Part shown: positions 1 through 6,096 of the stretch, piece by piece | Position numbering within the stretch: the stretch's first letter is position 1 | How the letters are laid out: each line of letters begins with the position of its first letter | Assembly (NCBI GenBank): GCA_016650215.1 | Contig: JAENWF010000175.1 | Location: forward strand, 1-33,902 | DNA: 33,902 nucleotides | DNA from: Thermoanaerobaculia bacterium | Lineage (GTDB): Bacteria; Acidobacteriota; Thermoanaerobaculia; Gp7-AA8 | Direction: 5' to 3' | The notes under the pieces: generated by a model | Database searches by the model: none | Told to the model about the DNA's origin: nothing | Seen by the model: the letters and a program-made list of their open reading frames with translations, nothing else | Translations under genes and position numbers: made by a program

Positions 1-1
1 A

Positions 2-60
2 CGAATGCTGCCACGAGCCATGCGTGACGTGGCGCCGGCTTCAGCCGGCGGCTTCGTTCC
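2..60 (+). repeat. Dispersed palindromic repeat, copy A
   Basis: This is one copy of a roughly 60-bp repeat family. It starts CGAATGCTG, continues through CACGAGCCATGCGTGACG and contains the palindrome GCCGGCTTCAGCCGGC, then ends at CGTTCCCC. Closely similar copies lie at 29612-29703 and 33817-33902. It sits just beyond the 3' end of the GH1 gene and forms the left edge of the window. It is non-coding, and no transposase is visible nearby. Confidence 0.75.
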
Positions 61-84
61 CCCTGAACGTGGCGCGATGGACCC

Positions 85-120
85 GGTGCCACCGTTGATC
101 CTTCGCTTCGCTCAGGATTG
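85..120. repeat. Hairpin repeat at the GH1 3' end
   Basis: ATCCT (98-102) and AGGAT (114-118) pair around CTTCGC-rich bases. The GH1 stop codon at 112-114 lies within the structure. A related string, with CTGAGCGNAGCGAAGG followed by GGTGGCACC in the other orientation, occurs inside the small element at 33671-33767, so this is a second dispersed repeat type. It could act as a weak 3'-end structure. There is no T-tract, so intrinsic termination is not established. Confidence 0.5.
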
Positions 121-1452
121 TGAGGCGGAGGCCTTAGCGATCTCCGCGTACACCCGCCCGCTGTCCTTGATCGTTCGTTCCTGCGTGGCGTAGTTCACGT
201 GGACCAAACCGAAGCGTTTCGAGAATCCAGCACCCCATTCGAAGTTGTCGAGCAGCGACCAGGCAAAGTAGCCGCGGATGTCGGCTCCCTGCGCAATCGC
301 AGCCTGAACTGCGCTTAGATGCGAGCGCAGGTATGCGACGCGATGCGGATCTTCGACGTGTCCTCCGACAGCAACTGGAGGATCGTAGAACGCAGAGCCG
401 TTTTCGGTCACGTAGACAGGCAGACCCGAACGCTCCGAAGCCCAGACGAGAATGTCGGTGAGCCCCTGCGGATACACTTCACAGTCGGTCGTGGTGTAGG
501 TCGCCGATGGATTCTTTACGCGCAGCGCTTTCTCGATCCGGACCGAAGGATCGTTCTTCGTCAGTCCGCGCGTGTAGTAGTTCACGCCCAGAAAGTCGAT
601 CGGCTGTCGGATCAGCTCGAAGTCGTCAGAAGGGAACGACGGCCACGCCTCGCCGAAGATCTCGTGCATCTCTTCCGGATACGAGCCGCGAAAGAGCGGG
701 TCTGCGTATTGGCGATTCATGTACGCGTCGGCGCGCTTCGTCGCGATGATGTCGTCGGGATCGTTCGATGCGGGGTACTTCGGCTCGAGATTCAACACGA
801 TGCCGATCTGCCGCTTTCCGATTGCGCGATACGCCTTGACCGCTTCGCCATGCGCGCGGAAGAGATTGTGGGTCACCCGTGGCGCTTCGTAATTGCTGCG
901 ATGTCCCGGAGCGTGCACGCCGTGGACGTAGCCTGCGTCGACGACGACCCACGGCTCGTTGAGCGTCGCCCACATCGGAATCCGGTCCCCGAGCGCGCGG
1001 AACATGATCGTCGCGTAGTCGGCGAACCAGTTCGCGATGTCGCGATTGACCCATCCTCCGCGGTCGTCGAGCGCCGCCGGAAGATCCCAGTGGTACAAGG
1101 TGACCATCGGCTTGATCTTCGCCTCGAGCAGCGCGTCGACGAGACGCGAGTAGAAGTCGATGCCCGCCTGGTTCACCTGTCCGGTTCCGTCGGGAAGAAT
1201 CCGGCTCCACGAGATGCTGAATCGATACGCGTTGAGATTGAGCTCGCGCATCAGCGCGATGTCGTCGCGCCAGCGGCGGTAGTGATCGCACGCGATGTCA
1301 CCCGTGTCGTTGTTCGCGACGTTGCCTGGCTGATGCGTGAAGCGGTGCCAGTTGCTGACGCCGGCGCCGTCGGCGAGAGGGGAGCCTTCGACCTGGTACG
1401 CCGAGGTGGCTGCGCCCCAGAGAAAGTGCCTGGGAAAGGAGACTTCAGACAT
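112..1452 (-). CDS. Glycoside hydrolase family 1 beta-glucosidase
   Basis: This 446-residue protein has the usual length of bacterial GH1 beta-glucosidases. These are cytoplasmic retaining enzymes that release glucose or related sugars from the non-reducing end of beta-glycosides. The N-terminal FLWGAATSAYQVEG segment is the GH1 signature. TLNEPW supplies the acid/base glutamate, and YVTENGSAF near residue 350 supplies the nucleophile glutamate. The C-terminal GYFAWSLLDNFEW segment forms the conserved sugar-binding end of the barrel. No signal peptide is seen. The gene stands alone, without a transporter or regulator beside it. The ATG at 1452 is preceded by GATAAT eight bases upstream and has no ribosome-binding site, so the message may be leaderless. 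The fold assignment is secure; the exact substrate (gluco-, galacto- or fucoside) cannot be read from sequence. Confidence 0.95.
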   Translation of the reverse strand: MSEVSFPRHFLWGAATSAYQVEGSPLADGAGVSNWHRFTHQPGNVANNDTGDIACDHYRRWRDDIALMRELNLNAYRFSISWSRILPDGTGQVNQAGIDFYSRLVDALLEAKIKPMVTLYHWDLPAALDDRGGWVNRDIANWFADYATIMFRALGDRIPMWATLNEPWVVVDAGYVHGVHAPGHRSNYEAPRVTHNLFRAHGEAVKAYRAIGKRQIGIVLNLEPKYPASNDPDDIIATKRADAYMNRQYADPLFRGSYPEEMHEIFGEAWPSFPSDDFELIRQPIDFLGVNYYTRGLTKNDPSVRIEKALRVKNPSATYTTTDCEVYPQGLTDILVWASERSGLPVYVTENGSAFYDPPVAVGGHVEDPHRVAYLRSHLSAVQAAIAQGADIRGYFAWSLLDNFEWGAGFSKRFGLVHVNYATQERTIKDSGRVYAEIAKASASQS

Positions 1453-1460
1453 GGGCGCAC

Positions 1461-1466
1461 ATTATC
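1461..1466 (-). promoter_or_regulatory. Candidate -10 element of the GH1 gene
   Basis: On the minus strand GATAAT ends eight bases before the ATG at 1452. No Shine-Dalgarno sequence lies between them, and no convincing -35 box is seen. It belongs to the leaderless-start pattern repeated across this window. Confidence 0.4.
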
Positions 1467-1544
1467 GCTGCGAATGACTCATGTCCGGGATCTGAACAGG
1501 CGGTGGCTCAGCGGACACCCAATTACGGAATCACAAATCACAAA

Positions 1545-1594
1545 TGATTGCAATCACACCACTTCCACCATGCCCTTCTGTGGCATAGATCACG
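1545..1594. promoter_or_regulatory. CRP/FNR-type palindromes upstream of the receiver gene
   Basis: Two symmetrical sites occupy the A/T-richer region 1530-1646. TGATTGCAATCA (1545-1556) is a perfect 12-bp palindrome and fits the FNR-type core TGAT-N4-ATCA. TGTGGCATAGATCACG (1579-1594) has the spacing of a CRP site (TGTGA-N6-TCACA) with two mismatches. They lie about 50-100 bases before the ATG at 1647, a plausible position for an activator or repressor of the CRP/FNR superfamily. This rests on pattern matching only. Confidence 0.35.
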
Positions 1595-1646
1595 AAATAG
1601 AGATTGTAACTTTCGGCTCCCGCTAACGTTTCCTCTGGAGGTTTTC

Positions 1647-2096
1647 ATGTCATCTCTCTCGGCTGGCTCGGCTCTTCTGGTGTGCGACGATGATGTCTTC
1701 TCACGCAGCTTCACGAACTACATTCAGGCCGACGGCATCGTGATTCATCGGGTTCGGGCGTCAGAACTGATCAAGGGAATTACGACGCGGCAAACGGATT
1801 GCGTTGTGATCGACATCTCGGCGCGAAGCGTCGATGCGGATCTCCTGATGCTGGCGGCGACCCGCTGCCTGTTTCGCATGATTCCCTGCCTGCTGATCTC
1901 GGGTCAGACGCGCGCCGAGGTGAAGCCGTTCGGTGCGGTCGTGCGCGCCGCCGATGTGATCTGCAAGCACGATCGTCTGGCGGACATCGCCGCACGTGTG
2001 CGGATGTGGGTCGCCTCTTCCCGTGTGGACCGGCAGGTATCCGCCGCCGCGATCGAGCGGAATGTTCAGGCGGGTTTGCAGCCTGCTTTCGCGTGA
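1647..2096 (+). CDS. Stand-alone response-regulator receiver protein
   Basis: The 149-residue protein is a single receiver (CheY-like) domain. VCDDD near residues 12-16 gives the acidic metal-binding pair. VVIDIS places the phospho-accepting aspartate at D56. LLISGQT supplies the hydroxyl residue near S85, and VICKHD supplies the conserved lysine K107. No output domain follows. The start at 1647 is chosen because GGAGG (1637-1641) is correctly spaced before it; longer in-frame extensions have no such site and unlikely composition. No histidine kinase is adjacent, so its partner is unknown. Receiver similarity is weak in the second half, and the family is called from the spacing of the key residues. 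Confidence 0.8.
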   Translation: MSSLSAGSALLVCDDDVFSRSFTNYIQADGIVIHRVRASELIKGITTRQTDCVVIDISARSVDADLLMLAATRCLFRMIPCLLISGQTRAEVKPFGAVVRAADVICKHDRLADIAARVRMWVASSRVDRQVSAAAIERNVQAGLQPAFA

Positions 2097-2100
2097 GGCG

Positions 2101-2106
2101 TACAAT
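2101..2106 (+). promoter_or_regulatory. Candidate -10 element of the peroxiredoxin gene
   Basis: GTACAAT places TACAAT nine bases before the ATG at 2116. The same GTACAAT string precedes the genes starting at 19247 and 21123 (the latter on the minus strand). TTGCAG at 2076-2081 is a possible but over-spaced -35. The position implies a leaderless or nearly leaderless message. Confidence 0.45.
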
Positions 2107-2115
2107 CCGCGGATC

Positions 2116-2640
2116 ATGATCCGCACTACCGCTGCCATCGCGCTTCTCACATTCGCTCTCACGATTGCCGCCGCGGAGTTCCCGAAGGTCGGGAGTGCCG
2201 CGCCGGCGTTCAAGCTCAAGAATGACCAGGGAAAGACGGCGTCGCTCAAGAACTTTCGCGGCAAGTGGGTCGTCCTCTATTTCTACCCGAAGAACTTCAC
2301 GAGTGGCTGCACGCTCGAGGCCCGGAACTTCCAGCGTGATCTCGCGCAGTACGCGAAGAAGAACGCTGTGATCGTCGGTGTGAGTGTCGACACGGCCGAG
2401 TCGCACAAGGACTTCTGCTCGAAGGAAGGCCTCGCGTTCCGCCTGCTGTCGGATACTGACGGGAAGGTGTCGTCGGCGTACAACTCCGTGACGGATTACA
2501 AAGGCGCGAAACTGTCGGCGCGCAACACGTTCATCATCGATCCGAAGGGGAGGGTTGCGAGAGTGTTCCCCGGAGTGAAACCGGCGGGACACAGCGAAGA
2601 AGTGCTCGTCGCGCTGAGCGAACTGCAAAGCGGAAAGTAG
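2116..2640 (+). CDS. bcp: Exported PrxQ/Bcp-type thiol peroxidase
   Basis: This 174-residue AhpC/TSA-fold peroxiredoxin reduces hydrogen and organic peroxides with a cysteine thiol. Residues 1-20 form a signal peptide ending AAAEF, so it should act in the periplasm, whereas Bcp is usually cytoplasmic. The peroxidatic cysteine is C65 in FYPKNFTSGCT. The usual Bcp resolving cysteine five residues later is absent (R70). Instead C101 lies 36 residues downstream, the spacing known for the Xylella PrxQ subtype, which resolves through helix alpha-3. The ATG at 2116 is preferred because it opens directly into the signal peptide. The gene follows the receiver gene by 19 bases but has its own candidate -10. 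Reductant and substrate preference are unknown. Confidence 0.92.
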   Translation: MIRTTAAIALLTFALTIAAAEFPKVGSAAPAFKLKNDQGKTASLKNFRGKWVVLYFYPKNFTSGCTLEARNFQRDLAQYAKKNAVIVGVSVDTAESHKDFCSKEGLAFRLLSDTDGKVSSAYNSVTDYKGAKLSARNTFIIDPKGRVARVFPGVKPAGHSEEVLVALSELQSGK

Positions 2641-2660
2641 AAGTCCGCTTCGACCTCGCG

Positions 2661-2705
2661 CGCGCGGTGAACTACTTCTTTTTCGCCGCGCGGGATGTTT
2701 CCCGC
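2661..2705. terminator. Possible bidirectional terminator
   Basis: This lies between the converging genes ending at 2640 (+) and 2740 (-). CGCGCGG (2661-2667) can pair with CCGCGCG (2686-2692) over a loop containing CTTTTTC. A second, competing hairpin is GCGGGA-TGTT-TCCCGC (2690-2705). Neither is followed by a clear T-tract, so the call rests on position and pairing alone. Confidence 0.3.
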
Positions 2706-2739
2706 CATCGGCCGCAACGAAGTCCAGCCGCCGTGCCTG

Positions 2740-3036
2740 TCAGCGATTGATGGTGATGCGGTCGAGCACCTTCACGACCCCTGGCGCGCACCACCCGAGG
2801 TTCAGCGCTTCTTCCCGCTCGATCCATGAGGCCACATTGCCCGTGAGCGTGACCGTGCCGTTCGCCACGCTGACGCTGATCCTGCTTCCGTCGAAGTCGC
2901 TGCTCTGCTTCAACGCCTTCTCAATCCTGTGCTGAACCTCACCGGCTGTGACCGCTGACGCGCTGTTGCGCTGGGCGGGAACCCATCCGGAAATGAGTGA
3001 GTCAGAGCGCTTCGGTGGAGGCGTGGTGTTGGGCAT
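2740..3036 (-). CDS. BON-domain protein
   Basis: The 98-residue protein has a proline/serine-rich N-terminus (about 1-30) and one BON domain (about 33-98). The domain is recognised from its alternating pattern: EVQHRIEKAL, then ISVSVANGTVTLTGNV, WIEREEAL, and the final GVVKVLDRITI. BON domains bind lipid or membrane surfaces and occur in osmotic-stress and envelope proteins such as OsmY. No signal peptide is evident, so location is uncertain. The start at 3036 is supported by AGGGG about eight bases upstream; a longer reading to 3168 runs through the heptamer repeat and looks non-coding. The single cysteine lies in the GWCAPGV segment. It shares direction with the upstream EamA gene, 88 bases away. 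Confidence 0.82.
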   Translation of the reverse strand: MPNTTPPPKRSDSLISGWVPAQRNSASAVTAGEVQHRIEKALKQSSDFDGSRISVSVANGTVTLTGNVASWIEREEALNLGWCAPGVVKVLDRITINR

Positions 3037-3105
3037 GGCAGATCCCCTGCCGCATAACTTCGTCTCGCCCGGCGAAAAAAGCAAGGACTGGCTCGCGAAT
3101 GAGGA

Positions 3106-3127
3106 GCGAGCACTGAGGACTGAGTCA
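3106..3127. repeat. Heptanucleotide repeat at the EamA 3' end
   Basis: Copies of the seven-base unit CTCAGTC/CTCAGTG, read on the minus strand, start at the stop codon of the EamA gene. Much larger arrays of the same heptamers occur at 21155-21222 and 27546-27638. Confidence 0.6.
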
Positions 3128-3967
3128 TGATTGCGGGCGGGTTGCGAGGCCGAGGATTCCGCCTGCAATGATCAGCACTGCTCCTGCAACGATCCGTATC
3201 GTGAGGGCTTCGCCGAGGACCAGCGCGCTCAACCCGACGGCGATCGGGATGTTGCCATAGTAGATGATGCTCGTCATCGTCGGCGAGAGGCGTGTCGTCA
3301 CGCGGACCCAGAGGCTGTGTCCGATGAGCGTGACGCCGATCGCGAGGAAAAGAAGTCCGGCCCAGTCTTTGTTGCCGAGGTTCCAGTCGGCCTTCGGCAG
3401 GAAGACGAGAAAGAAGAGAAGGGCGAACGAGAACTGGCCGAGAGCGCGGTTCGGCGAGGAGATGTGCGACCACCGCTGGTGGAGGATGGGGAGAGCGGCG
3501 TAAAAGACGGCGCTTACGCACGCGAGCAGCATTCCGAACGCGGTCTCGTTTCTCAGCTCGAAGCGGGGAACCACCAGCATGGCGCCCGCTGCGGCGAGTG
3601 CGACCGCGAGCGCGTCGATCGCGCGGAATCGCGATCCGCCGAAGAGAGCCCCGAGGATCAGCAGGTGTACGCCGTAGGTCGAGAGGCCGATCGCGGCGAT
3701 CGATGCGCTCGACGCTTTGATCGCGATGAAGAACGTCAGCCAGTGCGCGAAAAAGAAGAAGCCGATGACCGCGAGGCGCGCGAGATCACGTGGCGGCAGT
3801 AGACGGAGGTCGCCGCGGATCGCGTTGATGAGCGCGAGTCCGGCCGCCGCAACCGCGAGACGGAAGATCCCGATCGTGTACGGATTCGCGGAGACGAACT
3901 TTACGGCAACCGGGATGCAGCCGAACAGCACCAGGGCGATGACTGCATCGCCCTTCACCGATTTCAC
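3125..3967 (-). CDS. EamA-family (DMT superfamily) membrane transporter
   Basis: This 280-residue polytopic inner-membrane protein has about ten hydrophobic helices arranged as two EamA repeats (roughly 1-135 and 145-275). This is the standard build of drug/metabolite transporters such as RhaT and YdcZ relatives. Typical features are the FRLAVAAAGLALI stretch after helix 1 and the GEALTIRIVAGAVLIIAGGILGL end, matching the conserved last two helices. Family members export amino acids, nucleotides or other small metabolites, but the substrate cannot be inferred here. The start is a GTG at 3967; no good ribosome-binding site is seen. A 10-bp-stem inverted repeat (3980-4009) separates it from the upstream DUF5670 gene. 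The coding region ends exactly at a heptamer repeat. Confidence 0.9.
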   Translation of the reverse strand: MKSVKGDAVIALVLFGCIPVAVKFVSANPYTIGIFRLAVAAAGLALINAIRGDLRLLPPRDLARLAVIGFFFFAHWLTFFIAIKASSASIAAIGLSTYGVHLLILGALFGGSRFRAIDALAVALAAAGAMLVVPRFELRNETAFGMLLACVSAVFYAALPILHQRWSHISSPNRALGQFSFALLFFLVFLPKADWNLGNKDWAGLLFLAIGVTLIGHSLWVRVTTRLSPTMTSIIYYGNIPIAVGLSALVLGEALTIRIVAGAVLIIAGGILGLATRPQS

Positions 3968-3979
3968 GCGCGGGAGTGT

Positions 3980-4009
3980 GGCACAGACACCGGTTCCGAT
4001 GTCTGTGCC
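3980..4009. repeat. Perfect inverted repeat between DUF5670 and EamA genes
   Basis: GGCACAGACA (3980-3989) pairs perfectly with TGTCTGTGCC (4000-4009) around a ten-base loop. It lies nine bases past the DUF5670 stop and twelve bases before the EamA start on the minus strand. There is no T-tract downstream in either direction, so it is either a factor-dependent end structure or an extragenic palindromic repeat. Confidence 0.6.
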
Positions 4010-4018
4010 GGTCCGGGA

Positions 4019-4171
4019 TCAGAGGACTTTCTTGCCGGTCGCGAGGCGGTAGACCACGAGCACCAGCGCGATGACCAGAAGAAGGTGAATCAGGCCGCCA
4101 CCGATCTGCATAGAGAACCCGGCGAGCCAGAGGATCACGAGAACGATGACGATCAACCATACAAGGTTCAT
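4019..4171 (-). CDS. DUF5670 (Lmo0937-type) small membrane protein
   Basis: A 50-residue protein made almost entirely of two hydrophobic segments: MNLVWLIVIVLVILWLAGFS (1-20) and about 27-41 (IHLLLVIALVLVVYR), joined by MQIGGG and ending in GKKVL. This matches the small DUF5670/Lmo0937 family of two-helix membrane proteins, often found in stress-related regions; the function is unknown. The ATG at 4171 has an AAGGAG ribosome-binding site (4178-4183) six bases away, which makes it convincing despite its size. It is transcribed away from the chemosensory operon, and a sigma-54-like element (4204-4219) sits at the right distance upstream. Confidence 0.85.
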   Translation of the reverse strand: MNLVWLIVIVLVILWLAGFSMQIGGGLIHLLLVIALVLVVYRLATGKKVL

Positions 4172-4203
4172 GTAGGTCTCCTTTCCATACAGCGGAGTCC
4201 GGT

Positions 4204-4219
4204 TTCAATGGTTGTGCCA
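4204..4219 (-). promoter_or_regulatory. Weak sigma-54-like element facing the DUF5670 gene
   Basis: On the minus strand TGGCACAACCATTGAA has a perfect -24 half (TGGCAC) and the correct spacing, but GA in place of the -12 GC. The predicted start near 4193 gives a 22-base leader carrying AAGGAG. The TCGCGA cluster at 4304-4340 is 85 bp upstream, similar to its spacing on the other side. The -12 mismatch keeps this speculative. Confidence 0.3.
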
Positions 4220-4303
4220 CTCGCTGGTTGTGGTTGGCGAGTTCCAGCGCGACGTGGTCACATCGGCGCCTTCCGGACCTCGCCTCGACGTGACGCGTGG
4301 GAC

Positions 4304-4340
4304 TCGCGAAAAGTCGCGAAACTCCGCCGGATTGTCGCGA
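4304..4340. promoter_or_regulatory. Candidate activator binding cluster for the chemosensory operon
   Basis: Three copies of the palindrome TCGCGA start at 4304, 4314 and 4335, spaced 10 and 21 bp apart. They therefore lie on the same helix face, and the first two share the longer form TCGCGAAAAG/TCGCGAAACT. The last copy ends 76 bp before the -24 element at 4416, or about -100 from the predicted start, a normal place for a sigma-54 activator. A matching cluster lies before the porin gene at 15726-15751. TCGCGA alone is common in this GC-rich DNA; the phasing and the paired placement are what make it notable. Confidence 0.55.
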
Positions 4341-4415
4341 AACCGCTCGCTGCCGTGACGACGCAATAGTCGCTCATCTGCAGCATTTTCAAGCAGTTGA
4401 CTCGACTTGGACGCA

Positions 4416-4431
4416 TGGCAGCTCCCTTGGT
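4416..4431 (+). promoter_or_regulatory. Sigma-54-like -24/-12 promoter of the chemosensory operon
   Basis: TGGCAGCTCCCTTGGT matches the sigma-54 consensus TGGCAC-N5-TTGC with exact spacing, except GG for the -12 GC and G for C at one -24 position. The string CATGGCAGCT is shared with the better promoter at 15825. Transcription would start near 4442, which favours translation from the ATG at 4456 (GGGGG upstream) over the one at 4444. Confidence 0.5.
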
Positions 4432-4455
4432 TATAGGGAGCGCATGGGGGTTCCC

Positions 4456-4827
4456 ATGTCAAAGAAGAAAATCCTGCTTGTCGACGACTCGGTGACGACG
4501 CTGATGATGGAGCAAATGGTGCTGCGCGGCCAGCCATACAACGTCGTAACGGCGAAGAACGGGGAAGAGGCGGTGCGGATGTCTGAGGCCGAGCTCCCCG
4601 ATCTGATTCTGCTCGACGTGATGATGCCCGTGATGAACGGCTTCGAGGCCTGCCGGCGAATCCGGCAGAACCTTGCCACGCTTCAGATCCCGATCATCAT
4701 GGTCACGACCCGCGGTGAAGAGAACAGCGTTGAAACCGGCTTCGAGAGTGGTTGCAACGACTACATCACCAAACCGATCAACGGCACCGAGCTTCTCACC
4801 AAAGTTCGCGCGCTGCTCGGGGAGTAA
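4456..4827 (+). CDS. CheY-like single-domain response regulator
   Basis: A 123-residue receiver domain with all catalytic positions: ILLVDDS (acidic pair), ILLDVMMPVMNG (phospho-accepting aspartate), MVTTRGEE (threonine switch) and YITKPING (conserved lysine). It is the first gene of the ten-gene chemosensory operon and is the natural phosphate acceptor from CheA. The PILLDVMMP-type loop and the C-terminal TELLTKVRALLGE resemble PilH/CheY-type regulators of non-flagellar systems. The start at 4456 is chosen for its GGGGG site and for the position of the promoter. Only four bases separate it from the next gene. Without flagellar or pilus genes in the window its target is unclear; it may be a phosphate sink or compete with the activator at 14316. 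Confidence 0.9.
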   Translation: MSKKKILLVDDSVTTLMMEQMVLRGQPYNVVTAKNGEEAVRMSEAELPDLILLDVMMPVMNGFEACRRIRQNLATLQIPIIMVTTRGEENSVETGFESGCNDYITKPINGTELLTKVRALLGE

Positions 4828-4831
4828 CGCC

Positions 4832-5608
4832 ATGAATGAGACGAAGGAACATGGCGGGTACGTCCTCAAAGTTCGCGAAGAAACGACGCGCGCTCTGGCG
4901 ACACTCAAGAGCGAGAACGAGCGGTTTCGCATGCAGCTCGCAGCGGTCGAATCTGACAGGGCGCGCCTGCATCAGGAAAAGCTCAATGTGCAGGAACAGC
5001 TGATGATCACGCGCGATCATCTGACGCGGAGCGTCGACGATCATTCATCGCTCGTGCGACGGCTGATGGACGTCGAACGCGAGAACGAGCGGGTGGCGGG
5101 ACAGTTTCTCGACATCGAAACGCAGAACGCGAACCTCGCGAATCTCTATGTTGCGAGCTATCAGCTTCACGGCAGTCTTGATCGCGATGAGATTGTCGCC
5201 GCGATCCGCGAGATCGTCATCAATCTCATCGGCTGCGAGGACTTCGGAATCTACGAACGGGTTGACGATGAGGAAAAGCTCAGACTCATCGGCTGGTTCG
5301 ATGTCTCGCCCGAGTCGTCGCAGCTGATTTCATTCGGCGAGGGAATCGTCGGTCGCGTGGCTGCCACGGGTGAGGCGATTATCGACGAGCACGGGCGATC
5401 GGGAATCGTCGCGGCCGTCCCCTTGTCGGTCAACGGCCGAGTTGGCGGTGTCATCGCGCTGTTCCGTCTGCTGCCGCAGAAGGGGAACTCGCTCGAGAGG
5501 CTCGATCACGAGCTTCTGAATCTGCTTGCAAGCCAGGCGGGTATCGCCCTGTACTCCACGGCGCTTCATGCTGACGCCACGCGCCGCCGGGCCGAGGGTG
5601 CGCTGTGA
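4832..5608 (+). CDS. Coiled-coil GAF-domain sensor protein
   Basis: This 258-residue cytoplasmic protein has a long charged coiled coil (about 10-105, heptads such as LKSENERFRMQLAAVESD) followed by a GAF domain (about 112-245). The GAF part shows the strand-helix pattern GCEDFGIYERVDDEEKLRLIGWF, then FGEGIVGRVAATGEAI and AAVPLSVNGRVGGVIALF. GAF domains bind small ligands or haem, or act as dimer platforms. No catalytic domain is present. The gene lies between the CheY-like gene and cheD and overlaps cheD by four bases (GTGA), so it is co-translated. A role as a cytoplasmic ligand input or scaffold for the array is an inference; the gene has no established symbol. Confidence 0.82.
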   Translation: MNETKEHGGYVLKVREETTRALATLKSENERFRMQLAAVESDRARLHQEKLNVQEQLMITRDHLTRSVDDHSSLVRRLMDVERENERVAGQFLDIETQNANLANLYVASYQLHGSLDRDEIVAAIREIVINLIGCEDFGIYERVDDEEKLRLIGWFDVSPESSQLISFGEGIVGRVAATGEAIIDEHGRSGIVAAVPLSVNGRVGGVIALFRLLPQKGNSLERLDHELLNLLASQAGIALYSTALHADATRRRAEGAL

Positions 5609-6096
5609 GCGACCTCACTGGCAACCCGCCCGCGAGCGGCACTGCGTTGAAAGTCGAGGACCGGCTCTATCTCTATCCCGGTGCAGTTGCCGTCGTCCAT
5701 AGACCGAGCGTGATCACGACCATCCTCGGATCATGCGTTGCGGTCTGCCTGTGGGACCCATCGACGGGACGCGCCGGCATGAACCATTTCATTCTCCCGC
5801 GCGGAGGCGGCCCGCCAACTGCGCGCTACGGCAACCACGCGATGCCGATGTTGCTGGAAGAAGTGCTCGGCCTCGGCGCGCGCAGGAAGAATCTCCTTGC
5901 CGCCGTTTTCGGGGGCGCGTGCCTTCTGGCGGGCGAGAGTCGCGAACCGAAGTTGGGGGATCGCAATCTTCTCGAGGCGCGATCCTTCCTCGATCACGAG
6001 CACATTCCTCTGGTCAACGAAAACAGCGGCGGACGTGAAGGACGCAAGCTGACTTTCCGTACAGCCGATGGAAACGCTGTAGTCCGGAAGCTGTGA
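5605..6096 (+). CDS. cheD: CheD receptor glutamine deamidase
   Basis: The 163-residue protein belongs to the CheD family, which hydrolyses specific glutamine side chains of chemoreceptors to glutamate and so tunes their signalling. The active site is visible: T38 and C44 in VITTILGSCVAV and H61 in AGMNHFILP. These have the same Thr-6-Cys-17-His spacing as Thermotoga CheD. The FGGACLL and later HIPLVNENSGGREGRKL segments are also typical. The GTG start overlaps the GAF gene stop, and the stop overlaps the cheA start (TGATG), indicating translational coupling. No cheC partner is in the operon, so CheD presumably acts only on receptors here. Confidence 0.93.
   Translation: MSDLTGNPPASGTALKVEDRLYLYPGAVAVVHRPSVITTILGSCVAVCLWDPSTGRAGMNHFILPRGGGPPTARYGNHAMPMLLEEVLGLGARRKNLLAAVFGGACLLAGESREPKLGDRNLLEARSFLDHEHIPLVNENSGGREGRKLTFRTADGNAVVRKL

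Noticed and set aside
1581-1594. TGGCA at 1581 considered as a sigma-54 -24 element
   Set aside because: No TTGC-like -12 element lies at the required spacing. The site fits a CRP-type palindrome better.
319-1626. Long open frame (435 codons) antisense to the GH1 gene
   Set aside because: Its product is Arg/Val/Asp-rich without domains, and the opposite strand has a fully conserved GH1 enzyme. It is a by-product of high-GC codon use.
3980-4009. Inverted repeat considered as an intrinsic terminator
   Set aside because: The stem is perfect but no T-tract follows on either strand, so only the repeat is reported.
4444-4455. ATG at 4444 as start of the CheY-like gene
   Set aside because: The predicted sigma-54 start near 4442 would leave almost no leader. 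The ATG at 4456 has GGGGG at good spacing and opens the conserved domain.
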